Shown: positions 1 through 7,071 of the stretch, piece by piece
Layout of the letters: the number at the start of each line of letters is the position of its first letter
Numbering within the stretch: position 1 is the stretch's first letter
Origin: Puniceicoccales bacterium
Lineage (GTDB): Bacteria; Verrucomicrobiota; Verrucomicrobiia; Opitutales; JAIRLM01
Length of the DNA stretch: 11,546 bases
NCBI GenBank assembly: GCA_031254835.1
Contig: JAIRTQ010000085.1
Coordinates: 1-11,546 of the forward strand
Direction: 5' to 3'
The notes under the pieces: generated by a model
Databases searched by the model: none
What the model was told of the DNA's origin: nothing
Seen by the model: the letters and a program-made list of their open reading frames with translations, nothing else
Program-made: the position numbers and the translations under genes

Positions 1-614
1 CAATTTCGCCGGTCGCCCTCATCCATGGGGCGGATCGCCTCCACCGCAGCGCCGCCAATGCACTTTTGAAGACCCTCGAGGAACCGCCACCAGGTGTTCT
101 GCTTCTGCTTACGGCACAGCGAATTGGCGACGTACTACCCACGATCCGTAGCCGCTGCCAGACCTACCGCTGCTCCTGCCCATCTTCCGCCGACCGCCCC
201 TCCCATTGGGACCGCTGGCTGGAAGATTACGGCACATACGTGCGCAAGTGCCTGGAGAATCCCGATCCGATCCATCTGCCGAACTGCTACGGGCTGGCGG
301 CCGGCTTTCGCGTGCTGCTGGACGCTGCGACCGCCGACGAGGGGCACGGTGCCTCGGCGGAAGAACTTGCCGCGGAACGGGCCGGAGCTCGGCGGGCGGC
401 GGCCGAGTCCCTGCTGGCTGACTGCGGCGAGCGGATTCTCGCCGTTGCGAAGGGACTGCCCGACGACGATGAAGATTTTCACCGTAGGGCGATCGTGCAT
501 CTTTCCCGGCAAATGGCCGCCCTGGGTCGGGCCCTTTGGCTTCTCGAAAAAAATTGCCCAGAACCTGCCGCCCTGGAGTCGTTTCTGTTGGCCGGCTGGA
601 ACACTTTTGGGTAA
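1..614 (+). CDS. holB: DNA polymerase III delta-prime subunit, 3' part (partial)
   Basis: The reading frame is open from the left edge (first full codon at position 3) to a TAA at 612-614, so the 5' part lies outside the window. The first codons read ...ALIHGADRLHRSAANALLKTLEEPPPG..., followed by PTIRSRCQ at about 140-160. The D-A-D-x-hydrophobic stretch, the NALLKTLEEPP block and the SRC motif are the sensor and arginine-finger region of clamp-loader AAA+ subunits. The later roughly 150 residues are poorly conserved and helical, as in HolB C-terminal domains, and lack the long tail of DnaX. Delta-prime is the stator of the clamp loader that opens and loads the beta sliding clamp during replication. 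DnaX is the main alternative; the short C-terminus argues against it. gpsA follows 72 nt downstream on the same strand. Confidence 0.85.
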   Translation, partial: ISPVALIHGADRLHRSAANALLKTLEEPPPGVLLLLTAQRIGDVLPTIRSRCQTYRCSCPSSADRPSHWDRWLEDYGTYVRKCLENPDPIHLPNCYGLAAGFRVLLDAATADEGHGASAEELAAERAGARRAAAESLLADCGERILAVAKGLPDDDEDFHRRAIVHLSRQMAALGRALWLLEKNCPEPAALESFLLAGWNTFG

Positions 615-651
615 AATTTCGGCCGCTAAAGATTTTTTTGCGGGCCTATCC

Positions 652-680
652 TTGCACATGTTTCCTGTCACAGCTAGAAG
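652..680 (+). promoter_or_regulatory. Weak candidate promoter abutting the gpsA start
   Basis: A poor -35 (TTGCAC, 652-657) is separated by 17 nt from a -10-like TAGAAG (675-680). Only 6 nt separate this from the GTG start of gpsA. On its own the match is weak. It is listed because spacing and position copy the stronger promoters seen upstream of the other genes that lack a ribosome binding site here. gpsA may equally be read through from holB. Confidence 0.25.
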
Positions 681-686
681 TGCAGA

Positions 687-1709
687 GTGGCTAAGGATGG
701 ATCAGCCCAACGGGCGAGATTCGCGATTTTCGGTGCCGGCGCGTGGGGCACCGCCGTGGCACTGCATTTGGCCGGTTTGGGCCATGAGGTTCGGCTAGTA
801 GCACGGAACTCCTTCTGGGCCGACGAGATGGAAAAGCTTCGGGAAAACCGCAGCTACCTGCCAGGCTTCCCTTTTCCGCCCAATTTGCACATCGGCGGGG
901 ACTTCGACGCCATCCGCTGGGCGGACGGAGCCTTTCTAGGCTGCTCCACGGCTGGCGTTTTGGAATATTGCCGCCGCATCGGGACGGAGGCACCGGCCGC
1001 CCCGCCCCCGCTCATCACCCTCTGCAAGGGCTTCGTGCCAGAGACCTGGCAGCTGCCGCTGGCCGTTGTGAAGGAAGTCCTGCCGTCATTTCCTTGCGGA
1101 ACCCTTTCCGGGCCGACTCATGCCGAAGACGTTGCCCTTGGGCACCCCGCCGCCGCGGTGCTCGCTGGCCGACTGGAATCGGAACGGCTGGTGTGCCTGC
1201 AAGAGTGGATTAGTGGGCCCCGATTTCGTGTGTATCGCACGACGGATTTGGCGGGAGTTGAGCTGGGCGGATCGCTTAAGAATCCATACGCCATCGGATT
1301 AGGCATCGCTGAGCGCTTCGCCGGCAGCGGGAACGGCCGGGCGGCCCTCTTCACCCGCATGGTCGCCGAAATGGTACGGATCGGCACTGCGCTGGGAGGA
1401 AGAGTGGAGACCTTCTATGGCCTGAGCGGTCTCGGCGACCTAATGGCCACGGGCAGTTGCGACTGGAGCAGGAATCGGACATTCGGGCTCCGCATCGGCG
1501 CGGGGGAGAACCCGGCCGCTATCATTGCCGGAGAAAAAACGACGGTTGAGGGCTACCGCGCCACGAAAGGGTTTTACGACATCTGCCACGAACGGAACAT
1601 TAGCTGCCCCGTCCTGGATGGCGTTTATGGCATTCTCTACGAAGCAGTTCCGGCCGCAGAGATCGGCAACACGCTCATGTCCCGCGCTCTACGCGAAGAG
1701 GCGGGCTAG
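687..1709 (+). CDS. gpsA: Glycerol-3-phosphate dehydrogenase [NAD(P)+]
   Basis: This cytoplasmic enzyme reduces dihydroxyacetone phosphate to sn-glycerol 3-phosphate, the backbone of phospholipids. The 340-residue product has the usual family length. Near the N-terminus is the Rossmann dinucleotide motif GAGAWGT (residues 16-22). It continues with the LCKGF block around Lys114, the LSGPTHAEDVA block (140-150), the ELGGSLKNPYAIGLGI block with the expected catalytic Lys198, and the GLSGLGDLMATG block that contacts the substrate. An in-frame TAG lies at 675-677, so GTG at 687 is the only reasonable start. There is no AGGAG-type ribosome binding site in front of it, only a weak GAAG. The gene ends 3 nt before the stop of a convergent small gene. 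The substrate is also the product of the triosephosphate isomerase encoded at the other end of the window. Confidence 0.95.
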   Translation: MAKDGSAQRARFAIFGAGAWGTAVALHLAGLGHEVRLVARNSFWADEMEKLRENRSYLPGFPFPPNLHIGGDFDAIRWADGAFLGCSTAGVLEYCRRIGTEAPAAPPPLITLCKGFVPETWQLPLAVVKEVLPSFPCGTLSGPTHAEDVALGHPAAAVLAGRLESERLVCLQEWISGPRFRVYRTTDLAGVELGGSLKNPYAIGLGIAERFAGSGNGRAALFTRMVAEMVRIGTALGGRVETFYGLSGLGDLMATGSCDWSRNRTFGLRIGAGENPAAIIAGEKTTVEGYRATKGFYDICHERNISCPVLDGVYGILYEAVPAAEIGNTLMSRALREEAG

Positions 1710-1712
1710 GAC

Positions 1713-1907
1713 CTATTCGCCGTCGCGCCAGGTCCGGCGACTTCGGCGCCCGTCCCGATCCGACTCCTCCCGCCGACGTTTTCCGTGGTCCATGCTCGTC
1801 TTGCCCATGTACGCCACAAATCCCAGCAGGACTGCAAGATACCATTTCGTATTTGGATTCTCGTAGAGATAACGAAAAAATCCGCCCAGACTACTCCAGA
1901 ATGCCAT
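1713..1907 (-). CDS. Small single-pass membrane protein, unknown function
   Basis: This is a 64-residue product that I do not recognise. It begins MAFWSSLGGFFRYLYENP, has one hydrophobic segment at about residues 21-36 (WYLAVLLGFVAYMG), and ends in a strongly charged, arginine-rich tail. That arrangement fits a small inner-membrane protein with a cytoplasmic basic tail. The ATG at 1907 is chosen over an upstream in-frame start at 1928 because a perfect AAGGAG (1914-1919) sits 6 nt in front of it. The gene starts inside the last codons of the bamD-like gene (17-nt overlap), which implies translational coupling and perhaps a related envelope role. It converges on gpsA with a 3-nt gap and no visible terminator between them. 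Confidence 0.75.
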   Translation of the reverse strand: MAFWSSLGGFFRYLYENPNTKWYLAVLLGFVAYMGKTSMDHGKRRREESDRDGRRSRRTWRDGE

Positions 1908-2922
1908 CTTCTTCTCCTTGCACAGCACTCACCATCGGGCCCTGCACCGCCAATCCGGTCGACGGGCGATAGCGACCTAAGATAAAATCCAGTGGTGAAC
2001 CGCTCCCAGGCTTCCCGGCCCGCACATCCGCGAGCCGCTTCCGTGCTCGCAACGCCGTCAGCGAATCCTTCGGAGCCAGCCGCAATGCCTCTTGGTAATA
2101 GAGTTCCGCTCCGCGCGGGTTCTGCCGCGCGTCGTAGTAAAAATTGCCCACATCGGCCTTGCCGGCCGCCAGCAGATCCGTCGCCTCGGCCAGCCCCACT
2201 TCCGCCCGATCGGCCAGCGGCGAATCTGGAAAAAGAATGAGGAATTCTTGGTAGCTATTCATGGCCTCGCGGGTCATTTTCTGGTCATAGCTCGGCCCCG
2301 GGACCCGTTCCCGATAGACCTTGGCCAACAGGAGCAGCGCATCTGGCGCAACGGGCGAATCGGCGTACTCATCCACTAGCCGCTCTAAGGCTTCAATGGC
2401 AGCATCGGGCTCTCGCATGCGGAGCGACAGCCGGGCGATTTTCAGCAACGCTTCCGGCGCGAGGGCGGAGTAGGGGATCCGCTCGACCACTTTTTTGAAG
2501 TAATCCCGGGCGGCGGACCGATCTCTGAAGCCGGGTAACTTTCCCCAGAACAGCCGATTGCGCTTCCCATCCATCAGAGATTGGGCCGCCTGAAATTCCA
2601 GCTCCACCACAGCCATGTAGCCGCTGAAAGTTGGGTATTTGTCTAAGACTCCCTCAAGGCAACGGAAAGCGCGCCGATAGCAGCCCTGCCGCAGGAAAAT
2701 CATCCCTCGCCGGTACAGCGCCTCAGGCGCTTCGTCGCTGCGCGGGTAGCTCCGTGCTATCGTACGATAGCGACCCAGGGCCGACCTAAGCTTTCCATCT
2801 TCCTCCAGCGCAACGCCTTCCGCAAAAGCACGGGCCGGCTCCCCGGCCGGAAAATTCGCCTGTCCGAAAAGGGACAGGGCTGAGGACAGTAAAGCAAATG
2901 CAACCAGAGATCCGCGTCCCAC
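1891..2922 (-). CDS. BamD-like TPR protein of the cell envelope
   Basis: The 343-residue product starts with a short signal peptide (SLVAFALLSSALSLFGQA, about residues 5-22). Helical TPR-type repeats fill most of the rest. The stretch from about residue 30, with AFAEGVALEEDGKLRSALGRY and SYPRSDEAPEALYRRG, is typical of the BamD/YfiO group. Repeats with SPVAPDALLLLAKVY and FPDSPLADRAEVGLAEA follow. BamD proteins assist folding of outer-membrane beta-barrels with BamA. This protein is longer than E. coli BamD and has no cysteine at the end of its signal peptide, so it is not an obvious lipoprotein. It may be another periplasmic TPR protein of the same superfamily, such as a CpoB-like protein. 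The GTG start has AAAGGAG (2929-2935) 6 nt upstream. It lies downstream of tRNA-Pro and overlaps the small membrane protein gene. Confidence 0.75.
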   Translation of the reverse strand: MGRGSLVAFALLSSALSLFGQANFPAGEPARAFAEGVALEEDGKLRSALGRYRTIARSYPRSDEAPEALYRRGMIFLRQGCYRRAFRCLEGVLDKYPTFSGYMAVVELEFQAAQSLMDGKRNRLFWGKLPGFRDRSAARDYFKKVVERIPYSALAPEALLKIARLSLRMREPDAAIEALERLVDEYADSPVAPDALLLLAKVYRERVPGPSYDQKMTREAMNSYQEFLILFPDSPLADRAEVGLAEATDLLAAGKADVGNFYYDARQNPRGAELYYQEALRLAPKDSLTALRARKRLADVRAGKPGSGSPLDFILGRYRPSTGLAVQGPMVSAVQGEEDGILE

Positions 2923-2975
2923 CCGTCACTCCTTTCAAAATATTTTTCCCATGGCAACGAAAAAGTCTCCCACAT

Positions 2976-2991
2976 CCCGCCGCCGCGGGAC
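2976..2991 (-). other. Short GC-rich hairpin upstream of the bamD-like gene
   Basis: A 6-bp perfect stem (TCCCGC / GCGGGA) with a 4-nt loop lies between tRNA-Pro and the bamD-like gene. On the minus strand a T5 run follows only after about 12 nt, so it is not a canonical intrinsic terminator. It could act in RNA processing or as a weak pause. Confidence 0.3.
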
Positions 2992-3110
2992 GCAATCTAT
3001 TGCCGACCGGGATGAAACAAGTTCCGCCACCCCCCATTTCACCGCACGTCGGATACGTTCCTCCGCTGGGCACCCTCGACCTTTTGGATCAAATTCGAGC
3101 CTCTGTTCTT

Positions 3111-3125
3111 GACGACACCGTCGTC
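3111..3125 (-). other. Hairpin directly after tRNA-Pro
   Basis: Immediately after the encoded CCA end of tRNA-Pro the minus strand reads GACGAC-GGT-GTCGTC, a perfect 6-bp stem with a 3-nt loop. No T tract follows, so it is not a standard intrinsic terminator. It may mark the boundary used for 3' trimming of the tRNA precursor. Confidence 0.35.
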
Positions 3126-3202
3126 TGGTCGGACTGGAGAGATTCGAACTCTCGACCTCTTACACCCCATGCAAGCGCGCTACCAGACTACGCCACAGCC
3201 CG
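3126..3202 (-). tRNA. tRNA-Pro(GGG)
   Basis: The 77-nt cloverleaf has acceptor arms CGGGCTG and CAGTCCG (one G-U pair), discriminator A and an encoded CCA. The anticodon stem CTTGC/GTAAG encloses the loop ATGGGGT, giving anticodon GGG, which reads CCC and CCU. The C1-G72 pair is the usual bacterial proline identity element. The T arm is GAGAG-TTCGAAT-CTCTC. Its 5' end directly follows the T6 tract of the SRP RNA gene. Confidence 0.95.
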
Positions 3203-3208
3203 AAAAAA
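3203..3208 (-). terminator. T6 tract closing the SRP RNA stem
   Basis: Six T residues directly follow the GC-rich closing helix of the SRP RNA and directly precede nucleotide 1 of tRNA-Pro. Stem plus U tract resembles an intrinsic terminator. Termination here would cut the tRNA off from this promoter, so partial read-through or an RNase cleavage spacer is also possible. Confidence 0.4.
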
Positions 3209-3307
3209 GGGGCCAGGAAACCTACGGCACTCGGGCAACCTCACTACCGGTGCTTCCTTCCGGATCTCGCGGGGTTCGCGGGCGCGCCGTCGCATAGGGC
3301 CTGACCC
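3209..3307 (-). ncRNA. ffs: Signal recognition particle RNA, short bacterial (4.5S) type
   Basis: On the minus strand the core ATCCGGAAGGAAGCA (about 3251-3265) matches the universally conserved Ffh-binding hairpin: a GGAA tetraloop and the asymmetric GGAAGCA side of the symmetric loop. The outer ends pair as GGGTCAGG with CCTGGCCC (one G-T pair). Further CCTA/TAGG and CGGC/GCCG helices lie between these and the apical hairpin. A length of about 99 nt fits the Alu-less 4.5S form of most Gram-negatives. With Ffh it targets nascent membrane and secreted proteins to FtsY and the Sec translocon. The ends are set from the closing helix. The core and closing helix are certain; exact ends are not. 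I could not find a convincing promoter in 3308-3401. Confidence 0.9.
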
Positions 3308-3364
3308 ATCGTCCACTCCGGATGAAAAAAAATCCTCCGCAAGCGAAAAGTTTACGAAAAAACG

Positions 3365-3393
3365 TTGACGCGTATAAGTTGCTTGCGCTCAAT
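3365..3393 (+). promoter_or_regulatory. Candidate promoter for the lipoprotein gene
   Basis: A good -35 (TTGACG, 3365-3370), 17 nt, then a poor -10 (CTCAAT, 3388-3393), 8 nt before the GTG start. An alternative overlapping pair is TTTACG (3351-3356), 16 nt, TATAAG (3373-3378), which would give a leader of about 17 nt. Neither is proven. No Shine-Dalgarno sequence precedes the GTG in either case. Confidence 0.4.
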
Positions 3394-3401
3394 TCTTTTC
3401 C

Positions 3402-4496
3402 GTGATTCGCGGCGCGCTGCTACCATTCCTTTTGGCCGGGACGGTCTTCCTTTGCGGCTGTCGCTCCGTCGGTCCAGCTGCCTTGCAGCAAAGCCATTCG
3501 GACTTCAATAATTCTATCGCCCACACCAACGATGAGCAGCTTTTGCTAAATTTAGTGCGCATGCGCTATTTGGAAACGACTCTTTTCTTAGAAGTAGACA
3601 CGGTGACCGATTCTCGCAGCAGCAGCTTCCGAGCTGGCGTAGATGATGCGAAAATTCTTATCAGCCCTTCCACGCGGATCACGGAGCTTACTCCTGCTTT
3701 CGGAGCGTCAGCCACCCAGACGCCGACGATAGTTTATTCCCCCATGCGAGGACAGACCTTTGTGAATCGGCTATTTTCTCCAATGCCGCTGCCCCTTTTG
3801 CTCAGCCTGATTCACTCCGGTTGGTCCGCCAGTCGCGTTTTTGGCATTTTCGTAGAATGCGTAAATAATTTGCAGAATGCGCCCACCGCTTCCGGTCCAA
3901 CGCCGGCCAGCGTCCCAATCTACCAAGATTTTTGCCGCATGGTTCAACTATTTACGTCGCTGCTGAGAGACGGATCTATCACCATAGAAACAGATTCGAG
4001 GGATCCTCAGCAGCTGGTTTTGCGTATCTACGACGATGGGTTGAACCGCCAAGATATTTGCGAGTTGAAAGAGCTGCTCGACCTTCCCCAAGGCCAAGAT
4101 TGTTTCATTTTTCGAGATTTTCTCAGCTACGCGAGAGAAGAGCCCGGGTTGCGCCTCCGCATGCGTTCCGTGCATGGTGCCATGTTTTACCTAGCCAATG
4201 GAATACAAGTTCCACCGGAACACTGCGAAGCGGGTATTGTCGCCGTTACCTGCTATCCCAACGGTAACGCATTCGACTGGTCCGATCTCCTCGGCCCGCT
4301 TTTTACCGTGCATTGCAGCAAGGAACGGCCCAAAAGTGCATTTATCGCCGTACGGCATCGGAACTATTGGTTTTACGTGGAGGACAGCGATGTCACCTCG
4401 AAAGCCACTTTTATGTTGCTTGCGAACGCATTTAGCCTGCAGGCAGGGGACATGGGGACCATAGTTCCAACCTTGACCATTTCCACAGCCCGTTGA
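3402..4496 (+). CDS. Conserved outer-envelope lipoprotein of unknown function
   Basis: The 364-residue product has a lipoprotein signal peptide ending in lipobox LCGC, so Cys20 should be lipidated after signal peptidase II cleavage. The mature protein contains blocks I associate from memory with a widespread conserved lipoprotein family without known function. These are SHSDFNNSIAHTNDEQLLLN and LVRMRYLETTLFLEV near the N-terminus, FVNRLFSPMPLPLLLSL with SGWSASRVF in the middle, and IAVRHRNYWFYVEDSDVTSK with FSLQAG at the end. I cannot name an activity. The GTG start is forced by an in-frame TAA at 3375-3377. No ribosome binding site is visible. It ends 1 bp before the stop of the convergent 840-codon gene, with no terminator between them. 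Confidence 0.8.
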   Translation: MIRGALLPFLLAGTVFLCGCRSVGPAALQQSHSDFNNSIAHTNDEQLLLNLVRMRYLETTLFLEVDTVTDSRSSSFRAGVDDAKILISPSTRITELTPAFGASATQTPTIVYSPMRGQTFVNRLFSPMPLPLLLSLIHSGWSASRVFGIFVECVNNLQNAPTASGPTPASVPIYQDFCRMVQLFTSLLRDGSITIETDSRDPQQLVLRIYDDGLNRQDICELKELLDLPQGQDCFIFRDFLSYAREEPGLRLRMRSVHGAMFYLANGIQVPPEHCEAGIVAVTCYPNGNAFDWSDLLGPLFTVHCSKERPKSAFIAVRHRNYWFYVEDSDVTSKATFMLLANAFSLQAGDMGTIVPTLTISTAR

Positions 4497-4497
4497 C

Positions 4498-7020
4498 CTA
4501 TGCCGCGCTGCCGAGCGTCCTATCATAGGCAGTTTTGGCCGTTTGATATGCTGCCCTTTGATCCTCAAATTGAGTGCTGTCCGCTAGTTCTCTATCCCCT
4601 TTGAGGCAGCGGCGGTAGGCTTCTTCAAACGACATTGTTGTAATTTTATTAGACACCACCAATTCTGTCTGGCGCCCTAGAAGTGACTCCACGGCCTGCT
4701 CTCTGAATCGCGCCAACGCAGAATAAGCTTCTTTCAGCGCAGCGTATTGCTCATCAGCAACCTTGTCATTTCCGTCGCTTTCTATCTCAATGGCGGATTC
4801 TGCGCCAAGGCATCGCACGCAGTCGCTAAAAGTAAGATTTACATTCCACTCCGGGAATGGAGTTCCTTGCAAAGCTCGTGCTTCTATCGTTTTTCTGTAA
4901 AAACTGTCGAGTCCAGAGAGTTTCGCCCGTAAAAGGTCTTCATGGGCAGGTCCTATTAGAAGATCATGCCGCGCAGACATAGGGCGGAATTTCAGGACAA
5001 CTAGCGGTTGCTCCGCGTCCGAAGGAGATGATGGATCGCGTAAGAGGCGGAGCTGTTTAAAGTGTGATTCCAACTCGTCCCTCAATTTTGTGAGTGAGCT
5101 ATCATTTTTCCGACTGAAGGCCTGCTTGAGATGTCCATAGATATCATGGTCTAATTTACTTTTTGCGTGCTGTAATCTGGAAAGACGGTTGAGCTCTTGG
5201 AATAGTTTCCGAAAATCCTCACTGTGATTAGCTCGCATATATGACGAACAGGACAGCGCCGTACCATCTTGTAGGCCGAGTACACGATTAATTTCCTCCA
5301 CGGGATTTGCAACATTTTCATCAAACTGTAGAGGGTCACGACGTTTCTCATTTTCGATTCGCAGACGCCATAGCAAAAATTCCCCCGGATCGTCGGTTAC
5401 CGCTTTGCCGTAGGTCGTTTGCTTCGTAGAAAATGGCATAAAGAGGCCATGCGCCCGGTAAAGGGCCAGGGCTACCGAATTTTTTGCGCTTTCCTCGGTC
5501 GGCCTTTCCGTCCAAAATTTTTCCTGCAGCACTAGCTCGCTGCGAGCGTCGTTCATCGCTGCTATCTCTGCTCTGGCATTATCTAGAGCTGCTCTGGCAT
5601 TATCTAGATCTGCTCTGGCATTATCTAGAGCTGCTCTACGAGTAGATAGATGTAGCAATTCTTTACTCGCGCAGAATTCGGTACGGGCGGCAAAAACAGA
5701 CTCAAGGAGAGTCCTATCTGTGGTGGATGGGCGATAGCCACAGATTGCCTCATCTATCTGATCCATATGCGCCATCAGCTTATTAAATTCGTCCTCCCTC
5801 ATTATTTTGGAAATAGGTCTTTTGTCCGCCCATAGAGATTTTAAAGGATCGGGAAGATCGGCCGGTTCCTTCGCAACAACAAAAAGGCATTTCACAAGAT
5901 CAGCGACCGTACTTCCACTAAAACCCTTCCTTACGCCCGGATGAAAGGAACTGGTATTTCCGGTTTGCACATAAAACGGCAGCGAGTTGGTACGAAAAGC
6001 TCGAATTCGTGCATCGGTCAGGCATTTCTGCACGTCGATATTTCTACGAGGGCAAAGCTTGGCTAACAGCTTTTTGCATGGCTCCAATGTTGCGCCATGG
6101 ATCTCTGTTTGCACATCCTGCTTTGAGAGGTGATCCGGTAGCACCGCACAGTAGCTTTCATATATCCTATTCAATACATAGCTCGTGCCCTCAATCACGT
6201 ATGCGTAGCTCTCTCGCCATATATTGAAGTTTCGCTGCGCCAGTGCAAGGTTACTCTCAGCTTCCTGAACATTTTGCTGTAATGGCGCAATGGCTGCCTC
6301 CAAATCCTGGACGTGAGTGTCACCAAGGGCTGACGATGCACGATTTAGCGTAAATTGAGCATTGGATAAATTATAAAATCGTTCAATTAGGCGAACCAGT
6401 TCGTTCCATTTGTTGACACTCTCCTTGGAGTTTGAAAAATTCTTTCGCAATTGAAGAGCATAGTTGCCGGGACTATTCGCCGACGAATCTAGGGAAAAAA
6501 GTTCGTTTAACAATTTCTCCTTTTTCTCCAGTTCTCCGGGATCCGTCGCTCGCAAACCTGACAGGTTTATGCGTTCCTCCGATTGGGCCTTTCTATCGAT
6601 TGCGTCGGCGAGTAATTTGCCGCCCTCTTTGTCCGCATCTGCAAAAATGTCTCGGGCGGCAGCGGCTATGGTAACCTTTGCGATCGTGGCTGCGGCTCCG
6701 TCCTTTTCAGGAAAACTTCCGGCGAAAGCCGCAATTTGCGGCTTTATTTCCTTTTCGAAGGAACTTTTTGCTAAAAAAAAGCCAATGGAAAACGTTACAA
6801 CGCAAAGGAGATAATAAAAAAATCTTTCGACTGTTGGACAGCTCCGTACCGCTTTCAGCGAAGCTAGTCCCGGATCAGAATCAGAGGATGATAATGGCGC
6901 AGTTTTTATGAGGTCCAGGCCGGCGGTCTCCGTTGACAAATTAAACGCCGCCGCCACGTCATAACCCATGCGCGAATAGGCCACGTTACGCGCGCCAAAA
7001 GAAACCGAACCAGTCTCCAT
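4498..7020 (-). CDS. Large single-pass coiled-coil membrane protein, unrecognised
   Basis: The 840-residue product matches no family I know. Residues 1-62 look cytoplasmic and polar. One membrane segment lies at about 67-84 (FFYYLLCVVTFSIGFFLA), followed by about 750 mostly helical, charged residues. Coiled-coil-like stretches include one near residues 230-260 and a seven-residue repeat (DNARA-x-L) encoded by exact 21-bp DNA repeats. No signal peptide, lipobox, P-loop or catalytic motif is visible. Topology could place the large domain in the periplasm, but this is inference. The gene appears more AT-rich than gpsA or tpiA. The ATG at 7020 has no Shine-Dalgarno sequence and sits 9 nt after a perfect -10 box. 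A diverged duplicate of codons 107-120 lies at 10275-10316. It ends 1 bp from the lipoprotein gene, which could be a functional partner. Confidence 0.75.
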   Translation of the reverse strand: METGSVSFGARNVAYSRMGYDVAAAFNLSTETAGLDLIKTAPLSSSDSDPGLASLKAVRSCPTVERFFYYLLCVVTFSIGFFLAKSSFEKEIKPQIAAFAGSFPEKDGAAATIAKVTIAAAARDIFADADKEGGKLLADAIDRKAQSEERINLSGLRATDPGELEKKEKLLNELFSLDSSANSPGNYALQLRKNFSNSKESVNKWNELVRLIERFYNLSNAQFTLNRASSALGDTHVQDLEAAIAPLQQNVQEAESNLALAQRNFNIWRESYAYVIEGTSYVLNRIYESYCAVLPDHLSKQDVQTEIHGATLEPCKKLLAKLCPRRNIDVQKCLTDARIRAFRTNSLPFYVQTGNTSSFHPGVRKGFSGSTVADLVKCLFVVAKEPADLPDPLKSLWADKRPISKIMREDEFNKLMAHMDQIDEAICGYRPSTTDRTLLESVFAARTEFCASKELLHLSTRRAALDNARADLDNARAALDNARAEIAAMNDARSELVLQEKFWTERPTEESAKNSVALALYRAHGLFMPFSTKQTTYGKAVTDDPGEFLLWRLRIENEKRRDPLQFDENVANPVEEINRVLGLQDGTALSCSSYMRANHSEDFRKLFQELNRLSRLQHAKSKLDHDIYGHLKQAFSRKNDSSLTKLRDELESHFKQLRLLRDPSSPSDAEQPLVVLKFRPMSARHDLLIGPAHEDLLRAKLSGLDSFYRKTIEARALQGTPFPEWNVNLTFSDCVRCLGAESAIEIESDGNDKVADEQYAALKEAYSALARFREQAVESLLGRQTELVVSNKITTMSFEEAYRRCLKGDRELADSTQFEDQRAAYQTAKTAYDRTLGSAA
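5570..5632 (-). repeat. Three tandem 21-bp repeats encoding a coiled-coil heptad
   Basis: Three head-to-tail 21-bp units lie at 5570-5590, 5591-5611 and 5612-5632, differing at about one position, with degenerate partial units on both sides. On the coding (minus) strand each gives seven residues, DNARA followed by variants of A/D-L. Because 21 bp equals one heptad, unit gain or loss would change coiled-coil length without a frameshift. Confidence 0.9.
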
Positions 7021-7029
7021 CAGAATGCT

Positions 7030-7058
7030 ATTATAGGAAAAAATTTTTCTTTAGTCAA
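7030..7058 (-). promoter_or_regulatory. Near-consensus sigma70-type promoter of the 840-codon gene
   Basis: On the minus strand: -35 TTGACT (7053-7058), exactly 17 nt of A/T-rich spacer, then a perfect -10 TATAAT (7030-7035). Only 9 nt separate the -10 box from the ATG, so transcription should begin about 2-4 nt before the start codon. This is the strongest promoter in the window. Confidence 0.85.
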
Positions 7059-7071
7059 AAAAAAATAGACC

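Noticed and set aside
620..646. GGCCGC ... GCGGGCC hairpin between holB and gpsA as a terminator
   Set aside because: The T7 run lies in the loop, not after the stem, and the stem has a bulge.
94..798. Long open frame of 234 codons overlapping holB and gpsA on the plus strand
   Set aside because: Its translation is rich in Pro, Arg, Cys and Trp with no family resemblance, while the overlapping frames give clear HolB and GpsA sequence.
2898..3368. 156-codon plus-strand open frame and a 62-codon one nearby
   Set aside because: They read through the tRNA-Pro and SRP RNA genes; the SDWRDSNSRPL-like peptide is the usual false translation of an antisense tRNA.
5570..5640. Short repeats considered as a CRISPR array
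   Set aside because: Units are directly adjacent without spacers and stay in frame as a protein heptad.
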